From JAJPHC01 sp035255945 (GTDB lineage: Bacteria > Acidobacteriota > Thermoanaerobaculia > Gp7-AA8), in assembly GCA_035255945.1 (NCBI GenBank), contig DATEZA010000245.1:1-23542 (forward strand): 23,542 bases of DNA, in the 5' to 3' direction. The notes below the pieces were generated by a model. It was given only the letters and a program-made list of their open reading frames with translations, was not told the DNA's origin and did not search any database. The position numbers and the translations under genes are program-made. Each line of letters begins with the position of its first letter. The stretch's first letter is position 1. Of the stretch, positions 12,824 through 21,089 are shown one piece after another.

Positions 12824-13749
12824 TGCGGGCCGGAATCGTCGGCACGGGATACCTCGGACGTCTGCACGCTCGCATCCTCACGGAGATGGATGTGCAGGCT
12901 GTCGGCTTCGTCGAAACGAACGATGCGGTTGCGGCCGAGGTCGAACAGAACCTGAAATTGAAGCGCTTCGAGTCGGTCGCCGCGCTGGCGAAGGAAGTCG
13001 ATTGCGCCGTCGTCGCAACGCCGACCATCACGCATTTCGACGTCGCGCGCGAGCTGCTCGAAGCCGGCGTCGACGTGATGATCGAGAAGCCGATCACCGC
13101 ATCCGCGGACGATGCGCGCAAGCTGATCGCGATCGCCAACGCGCGCGGACGCATCATCCAGGTGGGCCACGTGGAGCGCTACAACCCCGCGATCGTCGCC
13201 GCCGCGCCGTTCATCGGCGATGCCGGCTACATCGAAGCAGAGCGCCTCGGCGTCTTCGTCGCGAGATCGCTCGACGTCGACGTGCTGCTCGATCTGATGA
13301 TCCACGATCTCAACCTCGTGCTCTCGCTCGTGCGCCAGCCGGTCATCGACATCAAAGCGGTCGGCATCCCCGTACTGACCGACAAAGTCGACATCACGAA
13401 CGTGCGTCTGGAGATGGCGAACGGCTCCGTTGCCAATCTCACCGCGAGCCGCGTATCGCAGGAGCGCGTGCGCAAGATCCGCTTCTTCGGACGCGAGGCG
13501 TATATCTCGGTCGACACGCGCGAGCAGGAAGTCAAAGGGTTCCGTCTCAACGGCCGCTCGATCGAGCCGCTGGAGATCAACGTCGAAAAGAAAGAGCCGC
13601 TGCGCGCGGAGCTCGAGTCGTTCGTGGAGTGCGTGCGCGAGCGGAAGCGTCCGCTGGTTTCAGCGGAGGATGGGGTTGAAGCGGTCGAGCTGGCGATTCG
13701 CGTTGCCGCTGCGATCGACGACGCGGTGAAGAGGTGGCTGCATGCCTGA
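12823..13749 (+). CDS. Gfo/Idh/MocA-family oxidoreductase next to lpxA (possible GnnA)
   Basis: This 308-aa protein has an N-terminal Rossmann fold (AGIVGTGYLGRLHARIL), the EKP motif (VMIEKPIT, about residues 86-93) and the C-terminal alpha/beta domain (GHVERYNPA; DLMIHDLNLVLSL with the conserved His-Asp). The family oxidises or reduces sugars with NAD(P). Directly after lpxA the likeliest substrate is a UDP-sugar. GnnA proteins of this family oxidise UDP-GlcNAc at C3 as the first step toward a 2,3-diamino lipid A, with the aminotransferase GnnB as partner. No aminotransferase gene lies in this window, so this call is tentative. The start overlaps the lpxA stop by one base, and the stop overlaps the MTA phosphorylase start by 8 bp. 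Confidence 0.85.
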   Translation: MRAGIVGTGYLGRLHARILTEMDVQAVGFVETNDAVAAEVEQNLKLKRFESVAALAKEVDCAVVATPTITHFDVARELLEAGVDVMIEKPITASADDARKLIAIANARGRIIQVGHVERYNPAIVAAAPFIGDAGYIEAERLGVFVARSLDVDVLLDLMIHDLNLVLSLVRQPVIDIKAVGIPVLTDKVDITNVRLEMANGSVANLTASRVSQERVRKIRFFGREAYISVDTREQEVKGFRLNGRSIEPLEINVEKKEPLRAELESFVECVRERKRPLVSAEDGVEAVELAIRVAAAIDDAVKRWLHA

Positions 13750-14608
13750 CGTGCAAATCGGAATCATCGGCGGCTCGGGCCTTTACGAGATGGACGGCCT
13801 CAAGCTGGTCGAAGAGAAGTTTATCCAGACGCCGTTCGGCGATCCGTCCGACGCGTTCATCGTCGGCGATCTCGACGGCGTGAAGGTGGCGTTTCTGTCG
13901 CGGCACGGACGCGGACATCGTCTGCTCCCGACCGAGCTCAATTTCCGCGCGAACATCTACGGTTTCAAGACACTCGGCGTGACGACGATCCTCTCCGCGA
14001 GTGCGGTCGGATCGATGAAGGAGCAGTACAAGCCGGCCGACATCGTCTTCCCCGATCAGTTCATCGATCGCACACGTCATCGTCCCGACACGTTCTTCGG
14101 CAACGGAATCGTCGGACACGTCACGTTCGCCGAACCGATCTGCAGCGCGATCTCCGATGCGCTGTTCGAATCGGCGAAGGAGCAGGGCGCGACATCACAT
14201 CGCGGCGGCACCTACCTCAACATGGAAGGGCCGCAGTTCTCGACGCGTGCGGAGTCGCTGCTCTATCGCTCGTGGGGCGTCGACGTCATCGGCATGACCA
14301 ACCTGCAGGAAGCGAAGCTCGCGCGCGAGGCGGAGATCTGCTACGCGACGATGGCGCTCGTTACCGATTACGACTGCTGGCACGAGTCGGAGGAAGCCGT
14401 GACGGTGGAGGCGGTGCTCGCCGTCCTGCACGCGAATGCGGAGATGGCGCAGAAGATCCTTCGCGCGACCGTGCCGCGCGTCGCGCAGCGTTCACGTGAC
14501 TGCGCGTGTGCGAATGCACTGCAGTACGCGATCGTCACCGATCGCGCTCGCATCCCGCAGCAGGTGAAGGACGATCTCGCGCCGATCATCGGCAAATACA
14601 TCAAGTGA
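13742..14608 (+). CDS. mtnP: S-methyl-5'-thioadenosine phosphorylase
   Basis: This 288-aa protein belongs to the PNP/MTAP phosphorylase family. Visible motifs are IGIIGGSGLYEM (phosphate-binding start), LSRHGRGHRLLPTELNFRAN, the purine-site segment EGPQFSTRAES, GMTNLQEAKLAREAEICYA, and TDYDCW. The Asp of the last motif favours 6-aminopurines (adenine) over guanine. The enzyme splits methylthioadenosine with phosphate to adenine and methylthioribose-1-phosphate in methionine salvage. It overlaps the end of the oxidoreductase gene by 8 bp, so it is part of the lpx transcript or at least translationally coupled to it. The following gene is a PfkB kinase. Confidence 0.93.
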   Translation: MPDVQIGIIGGSGLYEMDGLKLVEEKFIQTPFGDPSDAFIVGDLDGVKVAFLSRHGRGHRLLPTELNFRANIYGFKTLGVTTILSASAVGSMKEQYKPADIVFPDQFIDRTRHRPDTFFGNGIVGHVTFAEPICSAISDALFESAKEQGATSHRGGTYLNMEGPQFSTRAESLLYRSWGVDVIGMTNLQEAKLAREAEICYATMALVTDYDCWHESEEAVTVEAVLAVLHANAEMAQKILRATVPRVAQRSRDCACANALQYAIVTDRARIPQQVKDDLAPIIGKYIK

Positions 14609-14642
14609 TCATCAGCGTGTCACGATGACACTGGGAGAATTC

Positions 14643-15563
14643 ATGGGCATCCTCGTCGTAGGCAGCGTCGCGTTCGACGCGCTTCAGACTCCGTTCGGGA
14701 AAGTCGACCGCTGCATCGGCGGCTCGGCAACGTACTTCTCCGTCGCGGCATCATTCTTCAGCGATGTGTCGATCGTGGCCGTGGTCGGCGACGACTTCGG
14801 CGATGAAGAAGCGTCCGTTTTCAAAGGACGCCGCATCAATCTCGACGGACTGCAGCGCATCCCCGGCGAAAAGACGTTTTTCTGGAGCGGTGAATACGGA
14901 TTCGATCTGAACGTGGCGAAGACACGCGACACGCAGCTCAACGTCTTCGCCAACTTCGCTCCGCAGCTGAACGAGCAGCAGCGCAAGACGGATGTCCTCT
15001 TCCTCGCGAACATCCTGCCGGAGCTGCAGCTCGACGTGCTGCATCAGTGCTCGCCGCGTCCACGCCTCGTCGCGCTCGACACGATGAATCTCTGGATCGA
15101 CATCAAGCGCGCGGAGCTCGAGCGCGTCATGCACGAAGTCGACCTGGTGATCATCAACGAGGCCGAGGTGCGGCAGTTCACGAAGGAATCGAACCTGGTG
15201 AAGGGGGCGCGGCAGATTCTCGCGCTCGGGCCGAAGACGATCGTCGTGAAGCGCGGCGAGTACGGCGTGCTGATGATCACGAACGATGCGGTGTTTGCGG
15301 TTCCGGCGTATCCGCTCGAAACCGTGTTCGATCCGACCGGTGCCGGCGACACCTTCGCCGGCGGCTTTCTCGGCTACCTCGCGTCACGCCGCGAGCTGCA
15401 CGAGCGGGAGTTCCGCCGCGCGATCATTTTCGGCAGCGTGCTCGCGTCATACACGGTCGAGAAATTCTCGCTCGATCGTCTGCGCGAGATCTCCATCGAC
15501 GACGTGCAGTCGCGCTACGCCGCCTTCCGCGCGCTCACTCACTTCGAAGACTTCGAGATCTGA
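14643..15563 (+). CDS. PfkB/ribokinase-family sugar kinase
   Basis: This 306-aa protein starts at an ATG preceded by GGGAGA (14633-14638). An ATG at 14625 lacks such a site. The N-terminal GGSATYFSVAAS (from about residue 26) and the C-terminal signature DPTGAGDTFAGG (230-241, catalytic base Asp236) define the ribokinase/PfkB fold, with the VVKRGEYGV strand before it. It phosphorylates a sugar, nucleoside or related alcohol using ATP. The adjacency to MTA phosphorylase suggests a link to purine or methylthioribose salvage, but it is not an MTR kinase by family. The last 25 bp overlap the convergent VOC gene, so both C-termini share DNA. Confidence 0.9.
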   Translation: MGILVVGSVAFDALQTPFGKVDRCIGGSATYFSVAASFFSDVSIVAVVGDDFGDEEASVFKGRRINLDGLQRIPGEKTFFWSGEYGFDLNVAKTRDTQLNVFANFAPQLNEQQRKTDVLFLANILPELQLDVLHQCSPRPRLVALDTMNLWIDIKRAELERVMHEVDLVIINEAEVRQFTKESNLVKGARQILALGPKTIVVKRGEYGVLMITNDAVFAVPAYPLETVFDPTGAGDTFAGGFLGYLASRRELHEREFRRAIIFGSVLASYTVEKFSLDRLREISIDDVQSRYAAFRALTHFEDFEI

Positions 15564-16237
15564 ACGCTCTTGCCGGCGCAGTTGAGCGTGACGCTCATCG
15601 CCGGCGTCTTCGCTTCGTGAATCGCGACATTGAGGCCGAGCGCCTGCTCGATGCGCGTCAGCTCTTTCGCTTGCGGATCCTCGAGCTCAATTGATGTGAG
15701 CGAACAACCGCCCGGCGACGTCTTCGCCGGATGCTTCGACATATCCGCCCACTGGATGAAGAACGGTGCGTTGTCGAACGACGGCTCGATGTCGACGAGC
15801 TCCCATCGCAGCACATCTCCCGACGGCGTCTTGCGCGATCCCGGACGGGGCGTCGTCGATTTGATCCCGCTCTTCGCGAGCTGCCTCCGCAGCGCGCGCA
15901 TGTCGCTCACGCCGACCGCCCATCCGACCGGCGTGATGTGCTCGAGCTTCGTGAGGCCGGCGAGATCCGCATCGAGCTTCGCGCCGTCGCGCGGTGCGAT
16001 CACTTCGAGGTACGTCTGCGGTCCGAGCGAGATCAGCGCGTTGTGCGTCCCGAGGTGCGGATGCTCGCCGCCGTAGACCGCGCGGATGCCGGTGAGCGCC
16101 TCGAGCTCGCGAATGCCGGAGTCGAGGTTGGCGGCGCCGAGCATGATGTGATCGATGTGCGGATTCACGGCGGTGCAGGCGGTGAGGAGCAGGATCGCCG
16201 CCAGCCAGCTATTGTTTCGAAGGATCCCACGCCACAT
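15539..16237 (-). CDS. VOC-fold (glyoxalase-like) lipoprotein
   Basis: From the ATG at 16237 the protein is 232 aa. An ATG at 16249 would add 4 residues. A signal sequence ends in the lipobox LLTAC, with the lipidated Cys at residue 21. NPHIDHIMLGAANLDSGI and LGTHNALISLGPQTYLEVIA form the first VOC module with the His and Glu metal-ligand positions seen in glyoxalase-like proteins. The second half (GGCSLTSIELEDPQ ... SVTLNCAGKSVQI) is a second module. It should be anchored in a membrane facing the periplasm. The reaction is unknown. Its 5' end overlaps the nucleotidyltransferase gene, and its 3' end overlaps pfkB by 25 bp. Confidence 0.8.
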   Translation of the reverse strand: MWRGILRNNSWLAAILLLTACTAVNPHIDHIMLGAANLDSGIRELEALTGIRAVYGGEHPHLGTHNALISLGPQTYLEVIAPRDGAKLDADLAGLTKLEHITPVGWAVGVSDMRALRRQLAKSGIKSTTPRPGSRKTPSGDVLRWELVDIEPSFDNAPFFIQWADMSKHPAKTSPGGCSLTSIELEDPQAKELTRIEQALGLNVAIHEAKTPAMSVTLNCAGKSVQISKSSK

Positions 16238-16823
16238 TTTGTGAAGCATCCCACAGCCGGTAGAACTCGTCGCGAACGGTCGGGTCGAGCTTCTCGCCGA
16301 GCTCCCGCGGCGGATTCAATGATTGAATCAGATGTGCCACGTCTCCGAGATCGAAAATGCGGTGCGGCGCTGACAATCCCGACGCCAGCTTCAACTCGAT
16401 CAGCTTCTCGAGTTGAATGACGTTGATGCCTTCGATTTCGATCGTTACGTCCCGGGGGTCTGGAAACACGACCGGCTTGGGTTTGCCGTCGCCAGGGTAT
16501 TCGCCCGTCGTGATGAACTCGACTTTCACGCTTGTTGTCGTGTCACGAAATGCCTTTCGAGCTCCCTGAAACGCGGGCATGTACCCACGGCCGACCAGTT
16601 TCTTGTGAATCTCGTCGAGGCCTTCTCGTGTCGTGAGTAAATCCACGTCGGTAGTTACTCGCTCGTATCCGAGCGCATTGATCGCCATGCCACCGATGAT
16701 TACGTACGGAATGCCCTCGCTGGCGAGACGCTGAGCAATCCGTTCCATCGTCTGATGCACTTTTCCGCGTCGCATGAAGAACTCGTCTGCTTCATCAAGT
16801 CTCCCTCGGAATGTGCTCGACAT
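16209..16823 (-). CDS. Nucleotidyltransferase-fold protein (AbiEii-like)
   Basis: This 204-aa protein starts from the ATG at 16823. The pattern YVIIGGMAINALGYERVTTD followed by VDLL (about residues 40-63) is the GG...R-T-D-D core of minimal nucleotidyltransferases, with metal-binding Asp59 and Asp61. The later ...LEKLIELKLASG and RIFDLGDVAHLI blocks are those of AbiEii-type and related nucleotidyltransferase proteins. Relatives act as toxins or in abortive infection, often with a partner antitoxin (AbiEi). No such partner is next to it, so a toxin role cannot be claimed. It lies between two lipoprotein genes, 9 bp after the amidohydrolase stop and overlapping the VOC start, with no clear ribosome site. 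Confidence 0.75.
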   Translation of the reverse strand: MSSTFRGRLDEADEFFMRRGKVHQTMERIAQRLASEGIPYVIIGGMAINALGYERVTTDVDLLTTREGLDEIHKKLVGRGYMPAFQGARKAFRDTTTSVKVEFITTGEYPGDGKPKPVVFPDPRDVTIEIEGINVIQLEKLIELKLASGLSAPHRIFDLGDVAHLIQSLNPPRELGEKLDPTVRDEFYRLWDASQNVAWDPSKQ

Positions 16824-16832
16824 GACCAAATT

Positions 16833-18521
16833 CTAATGCTGGTAGACAATCTCCCCGCCCACCACCGTCATCCGCACCTGCGTCTTCCACAGCTCCGACG
16901 CTGGTTTCGAGTACGGATCACCGTCGACGATCGTGAAGTCGGCGAGCTTGCCGGGCTCGATGGTGCCGCGGGAACCTTCCTCGAATGCGGCGAAGGCGGC
17001 GTCGGCGGTGAAGCCGCGGATCGCTTCGGGAAGCGTCAGGCGCTGCTCGGGATACCAGCCGCCGCGCGGGTTGTCGTTGTGGTCCTGGCGCGTCACCGCT
17101 GAATAAATCCCGAACCATGGATTGACGGCTTCGACCGGGAAATCCGATCCGAGCGCGAGGCGGCCGCCAGTTTTGAGAACTGTTCGCCACGCGTACGCGC
17201 CGCGGATGCGTTGCGGTCCGATGCGTCGCTCCGCCCAGTCCATGTCGCTCGTCGCATGGGTCGGCTGCATCGACGCGATGATGCCGTCGCGCACCACACG
17301 CGTGAAATCGCCCGGCGCGACGACTTGGAAATGCTCGATGCGGAAACGCTTCTCCGGCGAGACGCCCGCCTGCTCGTATCCATCGATGACATTGCGCACA
17401 CCGCGATCGCCGATCGCGTGCGTGTTCACCTGAAAACCTGCGGCGATCGCGCGCTTCGCGACATCCGCGATGTGCTCCGTATTCGCGAGCACCAGGCCGC
17501 AATTGCCCGGATCGTCGCTGTACGGCGCGAGCAGCGCAGCACCGCGACTGCCGAGCGCGCCGTCCGCGTACACCTTCACCGACCGCACCGTCAGCCGGTC
17601 GCCGTAATTCATCAGCGGACCTTTTGCGAACCATTCGGTCAACAGCGCCGCGTCATCGCTGACCATCACGTACACGCGGATCGGGAACCGCTTCTCGTCG
17701 ATCAGCTCCTTCACCGCGCGGATCGTGTCCGCCTCCGCGCCGGCGTCGTGCATTTCGGTGAGGCCGTTCGCGGCGATCGTCTGCGCCGCCTTCAGCACGC
17801 GCTCTTTGCGCAGCGCGAATGACACCGCCGGAATCTTCGACTCGATCAGCCCCTGCGCTTCATCGACGAACACGCCGGTCGGATTGCCGCTCGCGTCGCG
17901 AATGATGCGGCCGCCGGACGGATCGGGAGTCGCTGCCGTCACCCCGGCTGCCTTGAGCGCGGCAGTGTTCGCCACGCCCGCGTGACCATCGACGCGCTTC
18001 AGCCACACCGGATGATCGTTGATCGCCGCATCGATCTGCGCCGCCGTCGGGAACTGCTTGTCGGGCCAGTCGTTCTGATCCCATCCGCGGCCCTGGATCC
18101 ACTCGCCGGCCGCGGCGCGCGACGCACGCTCCTTCGTGCGCGCGACGACTTCTTCCATCGACTGCGTCTCCGTCAGATCGACGACATCGAGCTTGAGTCC
18201 GAGGCCGTAGAGATGGCCGTGCGCATCGGTGAGGCCGGGGAGGATCGTGGCGCCGGCGACATCGACGACGCGTGCTTTCGGATGTTTCTTGATGATGATC
18301 GATGCGTCATCGACGTCGCGCACCGTACCGTCGCCGACATAAATCGCCAGACCGGGACGCGGGCTCTGCGTGGGACCGGCGACGACGATGCCGCCGGTGA
18401 AAATCACTTCATTTTTCACGGGTGCTTTCCTGTGCGGGAGTGGAATGTGCGGAGCCGATTTGCAGCCGAGCGCGAGCAGGCAGATCGCAGCGACGCAGCG
18501 GATGAGCTTCATGCCGGACAT
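16833..18521 (-). CDS. YtcJ-like metal-dependent amidohydrolase, lipoprotein
   Basis: This 562-aa protein (559 from a second ATG at 18512) opens with a lipoprotein signal (LIRCVAAICLLALGC, Cys20). The amidohydrolase barrel has DAHGHL (His101, His103), the GRGWDQNDW block typical of YtcJ/Nfda-type enzymes, VKVYADGALGSRGA, THAIGDRG, RIEHFQ and the Asp-bearing GSDFPVE. A C-terminal segment (GTIEPGKLADFTIVDGDP) returns to the small beta domain. The family hydrolyses amides, including N-formyl and cyclic imide substrates. The substrate here is unknown. Export as a lipoprotein suggests peptide or xenobiotic scavenging. It is divergent to the lytic transglycosylase across 50 bp. Confidence 0.9.
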   Translation of the reverse strand: MSGMKLIRCVAAICLLALGCKSAPHIPLPHRKAPVKNEVIFTGGIVVAGPTQSPRPGLAIYVGDGTVRDVDDASIIIKKHPKARVVDVAGATILPGLTDAHGHLYGLGLKLDVVDLTETQSMEEVVARTKERASRAAAGEWIQGRGWDQNDWPDKQFPTAAQIDAAINDHPVWLKRVDGHAGVANTAALKAAGVTAATPDPSGGRIIRDASGNPTGVFVDEAQGLIESKIPAVSFALRKERVLKAAQTIAANGLTEMHDAGAEADTIRAVKELIDEKRFPIRVYVMVSDDAALLTEWFAKGPLMNYGDRLTVRSVKVYADGALGSRGAALLAPYSDDPGNCGLVLANTEHIADVAKRAIAAGFQVNTHAIGDRGVRNVIDGYEQAGVSPEKRFRIEHFQVVAPGDFTRVVRDGIIASMQPTHATSDMDWAERRIGPQRIRGAYAWRTVLKTGGRLALGSDFPVEAVNPWFGIYSAVTRQDHNDNPRGGWYPEQRLTLPEAIRGFTADAAFAAFEEGSRGTIEPGKLADFTIVDGDPYSKPASELWKTQVRMTVVGGEIVYQH

Positions 18522-18571
18522 CGTACCTTGTGAAATTCAGCTTTGGACCGAGGCGTTGCCATCACGCTTCC

Positions 18572-19156
18572 ATGAAACTTCTCGCGATCCTGCTCCTCGC
18601 TTCCACGGCGCACGCTGCGGACATCGTCATCACCAACGACGGCGGTGCAATCACTGCGTATCGCGTGAAAGGCGCAGCACGCACGACGCTCGTGACGGTG
18701 CAGTCATCATCGCGAACGCCGTCGCTTTTCGAGGAAGCAGCGCAGATGCATGGAGTCGACGCGCGCCTGCTGGTTGCGATCGCCGGCCGCGAATCGGCGA
18801 TGAACCCGAACGCCGTCTCGCCGCGCGGCGCATGCGGCCTCATGCAGCTCATGCCCGCGACCGCCCGCACCCTCGGCGTCACCGACATCTTCGATCCGCG
18901 CGAGAACGTCCTCGGCGCCGCCCGCTATGTCCGCAGGCTGCTCGACACCTATCACGGCGATCTCGATCTCGTGCTCGCCGCGTACAACGCCGGCCCCGGC
19001 GCGGTGCAGCGTTACAACGGCGTTCCGCCGTTTCCGGAGACGCAGGCCTACGTGAAAAACGTTCGCGCAGTGTACGGCAAGCTCTCAGCTTGCCGAGGTG
19101 AGAGCGCGTCCTACGCCTCTCCCCACTTCAGCTTGGTCCGCAACACGTCGAAGTAA
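18572..19156 (+). CDS. Lytic transglycosylase (SLT domain)
   Basis: From the ATG at 18572 the protein is 194 aa and begins with a signal peptide (MKLLAILLLASTAHA, cut before AD). The frame is open to 18530, but that would put 14 non-signal residues in front. Residues 54-165 are the SLT/lysozyme-like domain: VAIAGRESAMNP with catalytic Glu74, then SPRGACGLMQLMPATA, and the C-terminal DLDLVLAAYNAGPGAVQRYN. The enzyme cuts the MurNAc-GlcNAc bond of peptidoglycan to form 1,6-anhydro ends, so it acts in the periplasm. Its last 46 bp overlap the convergent NAD kinase gene. The final 20 residues after KLSACRGES match no family pattern I know and may reflect this overlap. Confidence 0.9.
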   Translation: MKLLAILLLASTAHAADIVITNDGGAITAYRVKGAARTTLVTVQSSSRTPSLFEEAAQMHGVDARLLVAIAGRESAMNPNAVSPRGACGLMQLMPATARTLGVTDIFDPRENVLGAARYVRRLLDTYHGDLDLVLAAYNAGPGAVQRYNGVPPFPETQAYVKNVRAVYGKLSACRGESASYASPHFSLVRNTSK

Positions 19157-19971
19157 CTCTTGTCCGGCGACTGAATCATCATCACGTGATGGTGCGACTT
19201 CCGCACGCAGACGCGGTCGTCATCGCTGATCGGAAAGCCTTCCTGGCCGTCGAGCGTGAGGTAGATCTCCTGATTCTGGCTGCGGGTCTCGATGCTGATC
19301 TCGATGTCGAGCGCGTCGGGCAGCACGATCGGCCGGTTGGTCAGCATGTGCGGGCAGATCGGCGTGATCACCACCGCTTCCATCGTCGGGTAGATGATCG
19401 GGCCGCCGGCGGAGAGGTTGTACGCGGTTGAACCGGTCGGCGTGGAGACGACGAGTCCATCCGCGCGGAACGTGGTCACGAACAGTCCCGCGACATTCAG
19501 CTTGATCTCGATGATGCGCGCGAGTGCGCTCTTGTTGATCGCCGCGTCGTTGAGCACGCGATAGACGCGATCGTCGTGACGCGGACCATCCACCGTCACG
19601 TCGAACGTGACGCGTCCCTCCTGGCGGAACTCGCCGGCGAGCACGTGCTCGAGCACCAGCGGAAACTCCTCGACGCGGATCTCGGTGAGAAAGCCGAGCG
19701 TGCCCATGTTCACGCCGAGGATCGGGACGTTGGCGGGAGCGTGCCGGGCGATGGCGAGGAGCGTGCCGTCGCCGCCGAACGTGACGAGGAGGTCAACATG
19801 TTGACCGATGTTCGTCTTGGAGAAACACGGATGCAGATCGCCGAGCGCGCCGGCGGTGCGCTCGTCGAAGCAGATGGTCAGGCCGCGCTTGCGCAGGTCA
19901 TCGGCCACCTGCGCGGCGTACGCCAGCGCCTCGGGTGATGAGTGTTTCGCGGAGATGCCGATCGCTTTCAT
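19111..19971 (-). CDS. nadK: NAD kinase
   Basis: This 286-aa protein has the NAD-kinase signature motifs: GGDGT (66-70) after DLLVTF, the GVNMGTLGFLTE strand-loop, the Asn141-Asp142 pair (LNDAAINKS) and DGLVVSTPTGSTAY (171-184). It phosphorylates NAD at the 2' hydroxyl of the adenosine ribose to make NADP in the cytoplasm. Its ATG overlaps the stop of the clpX-like gene (ATGA, 4-bp overlap), so both are translationally coupled. Its 3' end overlaps the convergent transglycosylase gene by 46 bp. Confidence 0.95.
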   Translation of the reverse strand: MKAIGISAKHSSPEALAYAAQVADDLRKRGLTICFDERTAGALGDLHPCFSKTNIGQHVDLLVTFGGDGTLLAIARHAPANVPILGVNMGTLGFLTEIRVEEFPLVLEHVLAGEFRQEGRVTFDVTVDGPRHDDRVYRVLNDAAINKSALARIIEIKLNVAGLFVTTFRADGLVVSTPTGSTAYNLSAGGPIIYPTMEAVVITPICPHMLTNRPIVLPDALDIEISIETRSQNQEIYLTLDGQEGFPISDDDRVCVRKSHHHVMMIQSPDKSYFDVLRTKLKWGEA

Positions 19972-21011
19972 GTGATGGCGATCAATGCCCGGTGCACGTC
20001 CCGCGGCTCGATGATGATCCGCTCGCCCGCGCGCTCCGGCGCGACGAACAGGATCGGGTGCAGAACTTTTTCGAGGATCGCGCGCAGTGCACGCGCGCCC
20101 AGCCTCTGACGCAGCGCAGCGTTCGCGATCTCCAGCAATGCGTCGTGTGAGAAATCGAGCTGGATCTGATCGAGTGCGCAGAGCCGCTGGTACTCGGGGA
20201 TCATCGCCTCGCGCGGCTGGGTGAGGATCGAGACCAGGTCCTCGGCGGTGAGCTCGTCGAGCTGCACGCGGACGGGGAGGCGTCCGAGGAGCTCGGGGAG
20301 GAAGCCGTATTTGACGAGGCCATCGGTCGATGCTTCGCGCGGTGCGGCCGGACCGTCGTTGAAGAACCCGATCGATTTTCCGTCCGGCTCTTCGTCCATG
20401 TCGGAGAACGAGCCGGCGCAGATGAAGAGGATGTTCGAGATGTCGATCTCGACATAGTCGTACTTGTTCCAGTGCGAGGTGACGTTGAGCGGAACGAAGA
20501 TTTTTTCGCCCTCGAGGAGCTTCAGCAGCGCCTGTTGCACTCCTTCGCCGCCGATGTCACGCGTGCCTGCTCCGGTGCGTGCGCCACCGGAGCGCCGCGC
20601 GATCTTGTCGATCTCGTCGATGAAGACGATGCCGTTCTCCGCGGAGCTGACGTTCTGATTCGTCGCATAGAGCAGCCGCCCGATCGCCACTTCGACGTCT
20701 TCGCCGTAGTAGCCCGCTTCGGTGAATGCGGTCGCGTCGTTGTACGCGAACGGGACATCGAGGATTTTCGCCAGCGTGCGCGCGAGGTACGTTTTGCCCG
20801 AGCCGGACGACCCCATCATCAGGATGTTCGACTTGCGGATCGAGACCTCGCCGCCGAATTTCAGGTATTCGATGCGCTTGAGGTGGTTGTACGCGGCGAT
20901 GGCCAGAACTTCTTTCGCGTGCTTCTGGCCGATGACGTACTGGTCGAGTTGTTCGAAGATGCGGCGCGGTGTGACATGGAGGAAGCGATAGATCTCACGC
21001 TTTTCCTTCAT
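19968..21011 (-). CDS. ClpX-like AAA+ unfoldase without the zinc-binding domain
   Basis: From the ATG at 21011 the protein is 347 aa, shorter than usual ClpX (about 420). It starts directly at the AAA+ part (PRRIFEQLDQYVIGQKHAK). Walker A is GSSGSGKT (67-74), Walker B IVFIDEID (128-135) and sensor 2 LGARALRAIL. The pore loop is GYYG (100-103, usually GYVG). The IGF tripeptide (214-216) for ClpP docking is kept. The N-terminal Cys4 zinc domain is missing, and the frame cannot be extended to contain one (the upstream codons lack cysteines). The pore-2 RKH, needed for ssrA-tag recognition in E. coli ClpX, is replaced by TSHWNK (178-183). It should still unfold proteins, with altered substrate choice. 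A TATACT box lies about 16 bp before the ATG. Confidence 0.85.
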   Translation of the reverse strand: MKEKREIYRFLHVTPRRIFEQLDQYVIGQKHAKEVLAIAAYNHLKRIEYLKFGGEVSIRKSNILMMGSSGSGKTYLARTLAKILDVPFAYNDATAFTEAGYYGEDVEVAIGRLLYATNQNVSSAENGIVFIDEIDKIARRSGGARTGAGTRDIGGEGVQQALLKLLEGEKIFVPLNVTSHWNKYDYVEIDISNILFICAGSFSDMDEEPDGKSIGFFNDGPAAPREASTDGLVKYGFLPELLGRLPVRVQLDELTAEDLVSILTQPREAMIPEYQRLCALDQIQLDFSHDALLEIANAALRQRLGARALRAILEKVLHPILFVAPERAGERIIIEPRDVHRALIAIT

Positions 21012-21089
21012 CGGGCGCCTGCCGTCGAGTATAGCAGGGCGATCGGCCGGTAATATCGGCCGAACCTGCGCATCCAATACGGGCAAATC

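Noticed and set aside
21044..21062. CGGCCG-N7-CGGCCG inverted repeat upstream of the secreted-protein gene
   Set aside because: CGGCCG is itself a palindrome and common in such GC-rich DNA, so the pair is weak evidence for an operator.
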